The position numbers and the translations under genes are program-made. Below the pieces are notes generated by a model that did no database searches, was not told where the DNA came from, and saw only the letters and a program-made list of their open reading frames with translations. DNA of 64,000 nucleotides from Aegilops tauschii subsp. strangulata. Lineage: Eukaryota; Streptophyta; Magnoliopsida; Poales; Poaceae. Shown piece by piece: positions 33,718 through 45,500 of this stretch. The stretch is taken from the NCBI RefSeq assembly GCF_002575655.3, contig NC_053037.3:139201207-139265206 (forward strand), read 5' to 3'. How positions within the stretch are numbered: position 1 is the first letter of the stretch; the number at the start of each line of letters is the position of its first letter.

Positions 33718-34599
33718 ATTATTTTTGGAGGTTTTGAATTTCCTCTTCCTACTGTCACAAAGAGATATGATATTCTTATTATTGGGGACGTGCATATCCC
33801 TGTTGAGGTAACATAGTGTTATTCAAAATTTCTCCGGTTTCATGTTATTCAAAATGAGTTTGTTAACAAGACCTGATCAACCTTGTTAGTGGATTCCTTT
33901 TGATGAGCATGAGATGGATGAAGTTAGAAAGCACAACCTTCTGTATCCTCCTTTTACTTTCTGTTGTTTAGTTGAAATAAAGAAAAAATAGTATATTCTG
34001 TCAGTTTTCTGAATTATCCGTGCAATAAAAAAATACCCCGAAAATAAAAGTTCTCCAAATGCCCCGAAATTGAAATATGATTTTTTCTGAAATATTTGAG
34101 AATATCTGGCACTCAGAACACAGCAGGGGGAGCAAGCACCTGGCCACGAGGGGTCCAGGGCGCGCCTGCCCCCCTAGGGCGCGCCCCCCTGTCTCGTGGG
34201 CCCATGGTGGCTCCCCTCCACTTATTCCTGCACCCACACACTCCTTCTTCCTCCCAAAAAAATCACCAACCAGCTCAAGCACGAGTTCTAGCTCATTTTG
34301 CTGCGATTTTCGATCTACTTGCTCAAAGCACCTCTCACAAAACTGCTTTGGGGGATTGTTCCTTGGTATGTGACTCCTCCAATGGTCCAATTAGTTTTTG
34401 TTCTAGTGCTTTATTCATTGCAAATTTTTGCTGCCTAGGTGACCATGTTCTTGAGCTTGCATGTCAAATCTATATGGTTCCAAGTAGTTCTAATGCATGA
34501 TATAGTCTCTAGGCACTTGTGGGAGTAGTTTCTATCAGTTTTGTTGAGTTTGGTTCACTTTTATTTGAAGTTACTTAAATTTTTAGAAATTTTCAGAAA
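33718..34599 (+). other. S spacer upstream of the internal ORF
   Basis: About 0.9 kb with only short remnant frames (a GDVHIPVEVT-like tail just after the protease). It contains a GC-rich inverted-repeat module at 34144-34199 like the one in the S and W LTRs, followed by a C-rich leader-like stretch (34205-34290). A transcript for the downstream ORF could start here. Confidence 0.5.
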
Positions 34600-35364
34600 A
34601 TGATGAAGAGATTTTTGAGGGGCTCTTCAAGCCGAAGCTCGAAGGATAAGCAAAGTGAAGAAGAAGAGAGGCCCAAATATAATCTGCCTCGCACCGCGGA
34701 GATTCGGCCGTGTGAATGGCTTTGTGATGATTTCTTGAGAGCAGCCGGGATTTATGATGATTTTTATGAATTGGCTGAGAATGCAGGCCTCACCGACTTC
34801 CTCTGCGACCAACGCGAACAGTATCTCTTACTCACTAATATATTTGTGCAAAATTTTCATTTCCATTCTAGGAGGTCACCACCTACGGTGGAATTTTACT
34901 TATATGATGAGTATAAGGAGATGACCCTTCGTGAATTTTGTGAGGTTTGCAAGTTGCCCTTTTCGGGCATCATAGAGGAACCACATCGTGACGATGTGGA
35001 TGGGTTTATTGATACCATTGCTGTAGGGGAAATGAGGAAGGTTTCCGACGCACGAATTACTAGCATACACTTTCATGTTCTACGTTACTTTGCTATATTT
35101 GCTAGTAGATGCTTAATTGGTCGCGGAAACTGTGGCAACCTAAGTGCCCCTGACATTGTTATTTTGTTCCATACCTTGTTTCGTGATGACACATTTAGTA
35201 TGGGCGCTATTGTTGCAAAGCGGTTAAATCTTAACCGTACTAAGGGCCCTATCTTGGGAGGCATCTTCGCCTCGTGCCTTGCTGCATACTATAACATACC
35301 TATTAGGCATTATGAGAAAGAAGAAAAGTTGCTGCCTCCTGTTTATCTAGATTACAAGAGTATG
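34600..35364 (+). pseudogene. S internal ORF (ATHILA ORF1-like), 5' part
   Basis: Frame from MMKRFLRGSSSRSS with motifs RPCEWLCDDFLRAAG, TVEFYLYDEYKEMTLREF and SIHFHVLRYFAIFASRCL, typical of the plant ATHILA ORF-1 family found in the env position of Athila elements. The role is unknown; I see no signal peptide or clear membrane segment. T2 interrupts it after codon 255 (ATG at 35362-35364). The reading frame resumes at 47408 in the same phase once one target copy is removed. Confidence 0.78.
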
Positions 35365-36358
35365 TGTCGGGGGTAGGGACCCCGGGCAGGCAACGGAACC
35401 CGAATCCTCTTAAAAAATAACGGGGCTGGCACCGCCCCTCAATACCGGCGCGCGCTTGGCCAGGTCGCTCGACCCGGCCAAGCCCCGCAAGCCGGCCAGA
35501 CTAGCCGACCCGGCAAGACGCGTCGACTCGGCCTCAACAACTGGCGCAAGACACAGCCGGACCCGACACGGCCGAAGCCTCCTCAACAAGCCAGTGCCAC
35601 CCATGGCATGCAACGCAAACCAGCCGCGGGTCAACTCCCGTCCCATCTAGGCCGTATGATGGGGACGAGACTTCAATCAACGATGACCGAGGCAACAGTG
35701 CCCCGCCCATGCCTCTGGTTAGCAGGAACGAGGCAACAATGCCCCTCACCTACCCGCTGACCGGGGCCGGCGTGGCTACAGTGCCCCCGCCCTCACCGCT
35801 GACGAGAGCAAGCGGCAACCTGACGGAGAGCACTGTACGTGACTCGACTCGGCCACGCCCTGACGATCGACAAGACGGCGCACAGTCCCCCTAGGCATGC
35901 GGGGCCCGCACCTAGGGGAACCCGGCGAACCACAAGCCCTCAACGGGACCCAGCCCGGAACCCCAGACACCGACAATACGGACCCACCGACTTGTAACAT
36001 TACCATTGTACCCCGGGGGGGTTGGACTATAAAACCCCCCGTGAGCCCACGATCATGACGACGAGGAGAAAGCGAGAGGTCTAGCCACAAAACAACAACA
36101 CCGGGGAGAAGGAGCAGCCCAAGCCTTGGCTAGCTTCCTTCCTCCTCCATACAGCTCCAGGAGCAACATTGTTCTATCGATCATCCAACTACACTCGGCA
36201 GGACTAGGGGTATTATCTCTCCGGAGAGCCCCGAACCTGGGTATGTCCGGCGTCCCGCGCCCGCTCATGCCAACCTCGCCTCTGGAGCCCACCAGTGCCC
36301 TCAAGCCTCCTCCTCTCTTTAGCCATCCCTTGGCATCTTCCGTGCGCCCACCACGACA
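35365..36358 (+). repeat. T2 5' LTR, 994 bp
   Basis: Begins TGTCGGGGGTAGGGACCCC and ends CCACCACGACA. A TATA box (CTATAAAACC) lies at 36027-36036. Apart from small indels it matches 46414-47402. Confidence 0.94.
36027..36036 (+). promoter_or_regulatory. TATA box of the T2 LTR
   Basis: CTATAAAACC in a C/G-rich setting, repeated at 47071-47080 in the 3' LTR. It is the likely gag-pol promoter. Confidence 0.65.
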
Positions 36359-36360
36359 GT

Positions 36361-36378
36361 TGGCGCCCACCGTGGGGC
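36361..36378 (+). other. T2 primer binding site
   Basis: TGGCGCCCACCGTGGGGC, two bases after the LTR end and identical to the T1 site. Confidence 0.78.
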
Positions 36379-36401
36379 AGCTCGAGGAGCTGGCCGGGAG
36401 C

Positions 36402-38700
36402 ATGCTTCAGACGGGGCCCTTCTCCTACGCCGACGAGTCCGTCGCGCTGGCGGATGACGTCGTCGGCGCGCTTGCCGCCTCCTTCGCCGCGCTGCGCATC
36501 TCCGATGCGTTCGCGACCGACGAGTACCCCAGCGAGGTGCTCAGCTACTCTGACTCTCCCCTCTCCCTCGGCGGCGGCGTTTCCGCCGGGGCAATGGACG
36601 TCCTTGTGGAGGTCTTCGTCACCGGCGACGCCGCCTCCTCCTCGTCGAGCAAGACGAGGAAGGCTGCCGAAGCCAGGGCCGCAGCGGATCGGATCGAGCC
36701 GTCCGATCCATTGCGCGCCGCGATGCAGAGCCTCCGCATCCCCATCGGCACCGACGTCGACGCCACCAACGTCGCTGAGGTCCGAACCCAGCTCGAGGAA
36801 AGGCGCCAGCAGATGCTGGACCTATCTGAGACGCTCGCTGCCACTCAGCGTCGCCTCGACGCCGCTCAGCTGGAGTGCGACGCCACCTACAGATTCACGC
36901 CCGCCGCGGCCGAGCCAAGCCGGGTCGCCGATGTGCGTGCCCGGGGAGGAGCGATCGGCCGGGCCCTCGGCGCCGTCCCAACCGTCTACGAGACCCCAGC
37001 GAAGAACATGCGCGCTGCCCAGGCAGCCGCAGTCGGCCTGGACCAGCTCGCGGGTGAGGAGCTGAAAGAGCGCATCGGGCGGATGCGTGAACTCCTCCAC
37101 GCCGCCAACACCCAGCAGGACCGCCTCAACCAGCTCGCCAAGCCGGCGGGATCCGGCTCCGCCCGCCTCGGCGGGCCCGGCGAACTTCTGCACACCGCTT
37201 CCTCGCCACCCGGCGAGGCGCACTCCGACCGAGCCCGGACTCGGCGCTACCCGGCCGCTATAGCCGCCGGCGAATTGGGCGACGAGCCCGTCCCAGAGAC
37301 TCAGCGCGGACCCGGCCAGCATGGCCGGCGTCCGGCTCCAACCGACCCGGCCCCCCGTGGCCTGGCCGCAAGTCGACTCGGCCCGCGCGCCATCGACAAC
37401 GCCGACGCTCGCCACCGCCTCGATCAGCTCGCTCGCTCCCTGGAGGTGGAGGAGAGCGGCGCTATCGGGCCAGCGTGCTTCGGCCCGCGCATCCGGGAGG
37501 AGCCCTTCCCCAAAGGATTCATGCTCCCCCGTGACACCCCCAAGTACAACAGGGCGGTGAAGCCAGAAGACTGGCTCACCGACTACACCACGGCCATTGG
37601 CATCACCGGTGCCAATTGTCGTCTTGTCGTGCGCTACGCGCCGCTCATGCTCCAAGGGTCGGCCCGCACGTGGTTGAACAGCCTGCCGATGGGCAGCAAC
37701 AACACGTGGGTGGACTTCGAGGAAGCCTTCGTCCGCAACTTCACGGGGACCTACAAGCGACCCGGCCACCCTAGCCAGCTCACCATGTGCGTGCAAGGGC
37801 CTACGGAGACCGGTCGCGAGTACCTCGCACGCTGGACCGAGCTTCGGAACAGCTGTGAGGGCGTCCATGAAGTCCAGGCAATCCAGTACTTCGTCAGCGG
37901 GTGCCGAGACGGCACCCTCCTCAAGCACAAGCTCTTACGCTCCGAGCCGGCCACCATGGCCGCGCTCATGGTGACGGCGGACAAGTACGCCAACGCCGAC
38001 TCTGCCATGAAGATCCAGGTGGCACTGGATGAAGCCGGCAAGGCGAAGTCGGTTCCCCCTCCGAAGCCGGACGGCGAAAGCAGCCGGCAGCAGCATCACC
38101 AGAACAACAAGCGCAAGGCCGACCAACAGGCGCCGCGTCACGACAACCGGCTCGTCGCGGCCACCGAGCGCGCGGCAGGCCCGGCGGCGAAGCGCTGGCA
38201 AACCGGCAAGACGGCATGGCAACCCGCCATGAGCTTCGAGCAGATGCTCGACGCCCCCTGCAAGCACCACAGCGGCGCAAGACCCTCCACGCACACGCTT
38301 TGGCAGTGCGCCATCACCAAGCGCATCATGAGGGGCGACGTCCCGCCTCCTCCGGCTCCGGCTCCAGGCGCGGGACAGCCGCCTCCGCCTCCACCGCCGC
38401 CTCCAGCTGGCAGCGCGATGCGCGACAATGCCTACCCAGACCAGAGCGCGGCCTATGTCGTCTTCACCAGCCTCGGCGACGACAAGCGCAGCGAGCGCCT
38501 CCTTCGGCAGGAGGTGAACACCGTCGTCCCGGCCAAGCCGGAGTTCATGCATTGGTCGGATCGCCCGATCACCTGGACCCAGGAGGATCACCCGGCAGTC
38601 ATGCCGAGTCCGGGTGGTTACGCCCTCGTCCTCAACCCCACCATCGTCGCGCGGCGCACATGCAAGTTCTCCCGAGTCCTCATCGACGGCGGCGGCAGCA
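36402..38700 (+). pseudogene. T2 gag and start of protease
   Basis: First ATG after the primer site is at 36402 (MLQTGPFSYADES). An acidic N-terminus and a long Ala/Arg-rich region come first. The gag core (EDWLTDYTTAIG, ARTWLNSLPMGSNNTW, FEEAFVRNFTG, ETGREYLARWTEL) follows at about 37560-37870. A Cys/His-containing KHHSGARPSTHTLWQC segment and a proline run are next. The frame reaches the protease loop LIDGGGSI near 38690 and is then broken by a deletion. Downstream residues to 38771 are out of frame. Confidence 0.82.
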
Positions 38701-39214
38701 TCCAACCCGGAAAATCTTCCACGGCATCGTGCCCGGTCTCTCCTGCTCCCCCATTGGCCGGGTCCGACTAGATGTCCTGTTCGGTGACAGCAGCCACTTC
38801 CGGCGCGAACCGATCTGGTTCGAGGTGGTGGACCTGTCCAGCGCGTATCACGCGTTGCTGGGCCGGCCCGCGCTCGCCAAGTTCATGGCGGTTCCCCACT
38901 ACGCGTACCTGAAGATGAAGATGCCGGGTCCCAAGGGCCTCATCACCATCACTGGCGATTACAGAAAGTCCCTGGAGTGCGCCCAAGACGGCGCCAAGTT
39001 GGCCGAGTCGCTGGTCATTGCCGAGGAGCGGCGCCAGCTCGACCGGATCATCGCCCTGGCAGGCGAGGCCTCCGCCGCGTCGATCCCGACCCCGGACCCG
39101 ACCGACGAGGCTGACTTCAAGCCCTCCAAAGAGATCAAGAAAGTGAAGCTCAACCTAGAATACCCCAGCTGCAGCAAGTACGTTGTCATAGGCGCCCGCC
39201 TCGACAGCAAATAG
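38701..39214 (+). pseudogene. T2 protease remainder up to the amber codon
   Basis: In a new frame the protease resumes with FHGIVPGLSCSPIGRVRLDV, then AYHALLGRPALAKF and KMKMPGPKG. Compared with T1, about 20 codons after the catalytic loop (the NILY...RMGL part) are missing. The loss and frame change would inactivate the enzyme. The frame ends in TAG at 39212-39214 after LDSK, at the same site as the TAG in T1. Confidence 0.82.
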
Positions 39215-40108
39215 GAAGGCGAGCTCGTCGACTTCCTCCATGAGAATCGGGATATCTTCGCATGGACCCCCAAGGACATGCCGGGTATCGCGAGGAAGTA
39301 CGCCGAGCACAAACTTCACGTCCGCAAGGATCCCAAGCCTGTCCGTCAACACCTACAACGATTTTCTGAAGAGAAGAGAAGAACCATTGGTGAAGAGGTC
39401 GCCAAGCTTTTGGCAGCCGGCTTCATAATGGAAGTGTTTCACCCCGAGTGGCTGGCCAATCCAGTCCTCGTCCTGAAGAAGAACAAGACCTGGCGCATGT
39501 GTATCGACTACACTAGCCTCAACAAAGCCTGTCCCAAGGATCCGTTCGCCCTCCCACGGATCGACCAAGTCATCGACTCGACCGCCGGGTGTGAGCTCCT
39601 ATCCTTCCTGGACGCTTACTCCGGCTACCACCAGATCAAGCTGGACCCGGCCGACGCCCTGAAGACGTCCTTCATCACGCCCTTTGGGGTGTATTGCTAC
39701 ATCACCATGTCGTTCAGCTTGAAGAACGCCGGCGCCACCTTCCAGCGCTGCATGCAGAAATGCCTGCTGCTGCAACTCGGCCGCAATATCCACGTATACG
39801 TGGACGACATCATGGTGAAGACCAAGCAGCACCTCACGCTCCTTGACGATTTGAAGGAAACCTTCACCAACTTCCGCGAATACAAGGTCAAGCTTCACCC
39901 GAAAAAATGTGTCTTCGGCGTCCCGGCCGGAAAGCTACTCGGCTTCCTCGTCTCGGAACGCGGCATTGAGGCGAACCCGGAGAAGATCAAGGCCATCGAG
40001 CGCCTACGCAAGCCGGCTCGGCTGCGCGATGTCCAGAAGTTCACCAGATGCTTGGCCTCGGTCAGCCGGTTTCTAAACCGGCTGGGCGAGAGGGCGCTAC
40101 CCCTGTAC
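39215..40108 (+). pseudogene. T2 reverse transcriptase
   Basis: Continues the same frame after the amber codon: ENRDIFAWTPKDMPGI, EVFHPEWLANPVLVLKKN, FLDAYSGYHQIKLD and YVDD at 39797-39808, then the thumb (GIEANPEKIKAIERL). All catalytic Asp residues are present. TAG at 40109-40111 interrupts it at LPLY-stop-LMKKT, where relatives have glutamine. Confidence 0.86.
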
Positions 40109-40111
40109 TAG

Positions 40112-42520
40112 CTGATGAAGAAGACGAGCCCGTTCGAATGGAACGGCAAGGCAGACGAGGCCTTCCAAGACCTCAAGCGCATGCTCTCCACCGCACCAGT
40201 CCTAGTCGCCGACCGACAAGGAGCCGCTGTTGCTCTACATAGTCGCGACCTCGCGGGCGGTCAGCACGGTGCTGGTGGTGAGCGACCAGAGAAGGGCAAG
40301 ATCCAAGCCGTCCAGCGCCAAGTCTACTACCTGAGCGAGGTGCTCTCCATCTCCAAGCAGAACTACCCGCACTACCAGAAGATGTGTTACGGCGTGTACT
40401 TCACCGCCAAGAAGCTGAAGCAGTATTTCCAAGAGCACGTTGTCACCGTGGTCAGCACGGCGCCTATCGGAGAAATCATCGGGTGCCGGGATGCCTCTCG
40501 CCGGGTCGCCAAGTGGGCGATCCATCTAGCCGGTCACACCATCCTCTACGAGCCCCGCACCACGATCAAGTCTCAAGCCCTGGCCGACTTCCTCGTCGAC
40601 TGGACCGAGACCCAGTACTTGCCACCGCCTCCCGACTCGACGCATTGGCGCATGCACTTCGACGGGTCCAAGATGCGACTCGGCTTGGGGGCCGGCATCG
40701 TACTGTCGTCCCCGAAGGGTGACCGGCTCCGCTACGCGCTCCAGATCCACTTCGCCGCCTCCAACAACATCGCTGAGTACGAAGCTCTTGTGCACGGCCT
40801 CCGGCTTGCCAAGGAACTCGGCATCCGGCACATCCTGTGCTACGGCGACTCGGACCTGGTGGTGCAGCAATGCTCCGGCGAATGGGACGCCCATGACTCC
40901 AACATGGCAAGCTACCGCTTCCTTGTGCAGAAGCTGTCCGGATCCTTCGAGGGCTGCGAGTTCCTCCACGTCCCGCGCGCGGAGAATGAAGCAGCCGACA
41001 CGCTCGCCAAGATCGCCTCGTCACGACAAGCCATCCCGTCCGACGTCTCCCTCGAGCACCTGCACAAGCCGTCTGTCAAGCCATCGCCGGACTCTGAGTC
41101 CATCCACGTTCCAGACGACCCGGCCGCACCTCAACCCGGCCCGGGGACTGCTGAACCCGACCCGGGGGCTGCTCAGCTCGACCCGGCCACCATCGTCCTG
41201 GACCCAGCCATCGCCAACCCGGACCCGGGGGCTGCTCAACCCGGCTCAGGGGCTGCCGACTCGGAACCCACCCTGGTGGCCGTCTTCGCCGTGGTTACGG
41301 CTCCATCTTGGGCCCTCCCAATATCAGAATTTTTGGAGAACGGGGTTCTCCCCATGGACGAGACCAAAGCTCGACAAGTGCAGCGCTGGGCGCCCGCCTA
41401 CAGCATCATCAACAACGAGCTCATCAAGCGCAGCTGCACCGGCGTGTTCCAGCGCTGTGTCGAGCAGGAGCGGGGCATCGACATCCTCCTCGACATACAT
41501 CAGGGCGAGTGTGGGCACCACGCCGCATCACGATCCCTGGTGGCCAAGGCGTTCCGCCACGGTTTCTACTGGCCCACGGCCCTCCAAGATGCCGAGTCGC
41601 TCGTCCTCAAGTGCGAGGGATGCCAGCGCTTCAGCAAACGCAGCCACCAACCGGCGTCAGCACTCCGCACCATACCGATCGCCTGGCCCTTCACGGTCTG
41701 GGGACTCGACATGGTGGGACCCTTCAAAACCGCTCGAGGCGGCATGACGCGCTTGCTGGTGGCAGTGGACAAATTCACCAAGTGGATCGAGGCAAGACCA
41801 ATCAAGAAACTGGACGGGCCAACAGCTGTCCGGTTCATCAAGGACATAGCGGTGCGCTACGGCATGCCGAACAGCATCATCACCGACAACGGCACCAACT
41901 TCGCCAAGGGCGCGCTCGAGCAATACTGCTCCGTCTCCGGCATCCGCCTCGACCAGGCCTCCGTTGCGCACCCGCAGTCCAACGGGCAGGTCGAGCGGGC
42001 CAATGGACTCATCCTGTCCGGCGTCAAGCCGCGGCTCGTCGAGCCACTCATCCGCTCACCCGGCAGCTGGCTTGACGAGTTGCCAGCCGTTTTCTGGAGT
42101 CTACGCACCACGCCGAATCAGTCGACCGGGTTCACCCCGTTCTTCCTCGTCTACGGAGCCGAAGCCGTCATCCCGACCGGCGTTGAGTTCGACTCGCCGC
42201 GCGTCGCGATGTACACCGAAGCCGAAGCCAGAGAAGCCCACGAAGATGGCGTCGACCTGCTCGAAGAAGCACGCCTCCTGGCGCTCAGTCGCTCGGCCAT
42301 CTACCAGCAAGGCCTGAGGCACTACCACAGCAAGAAGATCAAGCCCCTCGCGTTCCGCGAGGGCGACCTCGTCCTCCGACTCGTCCAAGAGCAGGCAGGC
42401 CAGCACAAGCTGTCCCCTTCATGGGAGGGCCCATTCATCGTGAGCAGGGCCTTGCGCAACCGCAACGCCTACTACCTCATCGATGCACGCAAGTCAAAGA
42501 AGAACAACAAGGAAGAAAGG
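40112..42520 (+). pseudogene. T2 two RNase H domains and integrase
   Basis: After the stop the frame gives LMKKTSPFEWNGKADEAF and the RT-linked RNase H. The stretch about 40205-40290 is read in a wrong frame between two compensating indels. The second RNase H follows (HFDGSKMRLGLGAGIV, CYGDSDLVVQQ). A repeat of D-P-G-A-A-Q-P type lies near 41120-41260. The integrase has HH...CEGCQR, GLDMVGPFK, ITDNGTNF and SNGQVERANG, so its triad is intact. The usual C-terminal RPWNIAQL end is missing: after YYLIDARKSKKNN near 42505 the sequence runs into the antisense gene. Confidence 0.83.
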
Positions 42521-42560
42521 CCGGATCCCGACCCGGCAAACGACAAGAAAAAGCACTTAC

Positions 42561-45500
42561 TGGAGAAGGACTCTTCCAGGTGCTGCGCCTCAAGCAACGT
42601 ACCACACCGCTCCCGCTCGATGGCGCGGTCATGCTCCTCGAGCGCCTTCTCCAGATCAGCCACCTTGGCAAGGGCCGCCTTCAGCTCGGCGTCCTTGTCT
42701 TCGGCCGCCTTCTCGGCCACCTCGCGGCGACGGGCCTCGTCCTGACGAGCCCCCTCAGTCGTGGTGACCTGCCCCCGCAGGCGATCCACCTCGGCCTGGA
42801 GCCGGCCCTTGTCGTCGGCCAGCTGACCGCGCTGCTGGTCCGCCTCCACCAGGGCCTGCTGCGCCTCTGCCACCTTGGCGGCTTCCGCCTTAAGGAGCCC
42901 CACCTCGGCCTCGAGCCGGCTCTTGTGACCCACCAGCTGCTCATGCAGCCGGTTGGCCTCGTCGAGAGACCGTCGAGCCGCGGCCGCCTCCGCCCTCGCC
43001 TACGCCGCCTCGACGCCAAGACGGCCGGTGTCGGCAACGAGCCGGTCGTAGTGATGACCGGCCCGGAGCAGACGAGTCCGCCAGGACAGCACCTCGGCTG
43101 CGAAAAAGAAGGACTCAGTAGAAGAAAAGAGCAAGACTTAAGATTTGGCCCAACTATTACACAGTTGGCCCGAATCTCGGGGGCTACACCCAGTGGGTGC
43201 GCTAGCGCGCCCCCACTAGAAAAGAGCACAAGAATACATGCGGCGACGCGGAGCTCCTCTTCCTTGGCGGCAAGCTCCTCCCTGAGCTCTCGGTGCTTGC
43301 TCAGGAGACGATTGAAGGCGGCGACCCAGAAGCCGTCGAGATGCTGAAGAAAGCAGAAATCAGAACAAGGCCAACACTCTAAAGATTCGACCCAGCTACT
43401 ACGTAGTTGGCCCGAACCTCGGGGGCTACACCCAGTGGGTGCGCTGGCGCACCCCCACAAAGAAGAAATTACAAGAAGACTTACCAGAACGGCACGCTCC
43501 AAGTCACGCGTCCGCTCCACCTCGGCCTGGGCGAAGGCCTCGAGCCGTTCCGTCCGGCCTCGCAGGCGGCGACTGACGGCGTCCAACGCCGCCTCCTCCT
43601 GGGTCTGAGGCTCAAAGACAACGGCGCCCCCGCTCCGCGCCGGCTGCTGCACCGCAGCTCCGCGCCCTCCCTGCCGGGGCACCAAGGCGTACTCCCTGCT
43701 GGCCGCTCGCGACGCGGCCAGCACCTCCTCCGACGACCCGGGCGCCGGGACGCCCTGCGCCGCTGTCTCTGACCCGGATGCCGGGACGCCCTGCGTCGCC
43801 GTCTCCGGCCCAACTGCCGGGGTGGCCTCCGGCACCGCCGCCCGCGGTGCCTCCTCCAAAACCGGCGGCGCCTCCGACGCCGCCGCCCGCAGCGTCTCTT
43901 CCAAAACGACGCCGCCTCCACCACCATCAGCCCCCGCTCGCTCAACCACGTCGGCCCGCGGCGGGGTGTCATCCTCCACCTCCACGACCTGCCGGTCGGG
44001 GATCACCACCTCAGCCCGGCCTCCACGGCCACGCTCCCTCACCGACGACGGCTCAAAGACCGTCGCCTCCACCACCGTGCCCTCCGGCATCTCGCCCCAG
44101 GTCGGCTCCACGCCGGGTCGCGCCCATGCCGCCGCCGCGTCGGTCCAAGCCCGGACCGACGCCGCCTCCAGCGCCGCCTCGGCCCAGTTCCTGTCCCGCC
44201 AGGCCAAGGCTTCGGCATCGTTTGGATTCAGGCCGAGGTCCGAGTCGGCCCGTCCCTCCACCTCGGCCTGGTCGGCAAGGTCGGACCGGCTCCAGCGGAA
44301 CACGGCCCCTTCGGCGGTCACGGCTTCCGCCGCCGCCCTCGCCAGTGCGATTGGCGACCTGGAGAAGAAGACAGAATGAGCAGAAGAGAAACAAGACTAG
44401 CTCAAGAAGAAAAAATATGAGCGCAAAAGAGAGACGAAGCTTACCCCGCCAAGACCGGGACCGGGTTGGCCTCCCGTGCCCGCCGCCGCGTTTCCTCTTG
44501 GCCGGCCTCCCGGCCCTGACCGGGTCCGCCGTGCTCTTCGGGGCCCGGGGTCGCGGCGCGACGCTGTCCTTCCCATGAGGGCTGCTCGGCGCCGCCCCGT
44601 GCGAGGACCCGGCTCCGCCCGCGTCGCCGCCTCCCCCGCCCAACGCCACTACACCGACAACTGGCGTCAGCACCGACCGTTCCGTGCCACGATCAGCAAT
44701 TCAAGACACATGAAGAAAAACACGAGACTTACCCGCGCGACACCCAGCACCGGCGTTGGACTCGGCCACCTCCTCCCCGCCGTGAGCCGCGGGCTCCTCT
44801 GGCGCCACCGGCGCCACCTGCGACGGGGCCCGGGCGCAAGGATGCCGAATCGCGTTCAGAAGTACCCCCCGCGTCGCGTCAGGACGGATGAGAAGGTGCG
44901 CGGCAGCAAAGTAAGGAGACCAGACACTCACCTGCGGCGCCGGGTTCGACTGGCTGTACGGCGCCTTGCCGAACCGCCAGTCCTCCCCAAGGTTGGCCTT
45001 GGAGATGTCATTCACGCCGCGCGTGACCTGCTCCGCGGACAGCCGCGTCGACCCCATGCGGTTGGGGGTCTCGAAGGCCGACCATTTCACCGATGAGGCA
45101 GGAGCGCCCCTGAAGCGGAAGGATCCGGCGCATGATGAACGCGGCAAGGAGGTCGGTGCCGGTGAGCCCCTCCTGCGTCCTCATCACCGTCACCCGCTCG
45201 CAGAGATTAACGATCTCCTGCGATGGGCGCCTGGGCGAGTAGCCCCAGTTTGTCTTCGCCCGCGGCGGTGCGATGGCGAAGGCCGGGAGGTTGATGCGAT
45301 CCGCACCAAGGTTGCGGACATAGAAGAAGGAGTTCTGCCACTTCTTGGCAGAATGCTCCAGTGGGATCTTGGGGAAATCCGCCCCCGACTGCTTCGAGAT
45401 GATGGCGGCGCCACAATCAGCAAAATCCCCGGCCGACGTGCCCTGCTGCTTCAAGGAGAAGAAGCGCGCCCAGAGGTCGATCGTCGGCTCGACCCCCAGG

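Noticed and set aside
34001..34500. Frames on both strands around the GC-rich module of S
   Set aside because: Composition-driven and overlapping the inverted repeat; no family features.
36822..37928. 368-codon minus-strand frame opposite T2 gag
   Set aside because: It is the mirror of the GC-rich gag frame with third-position bias; no family features. The antisense gene of T2 is further downstream.
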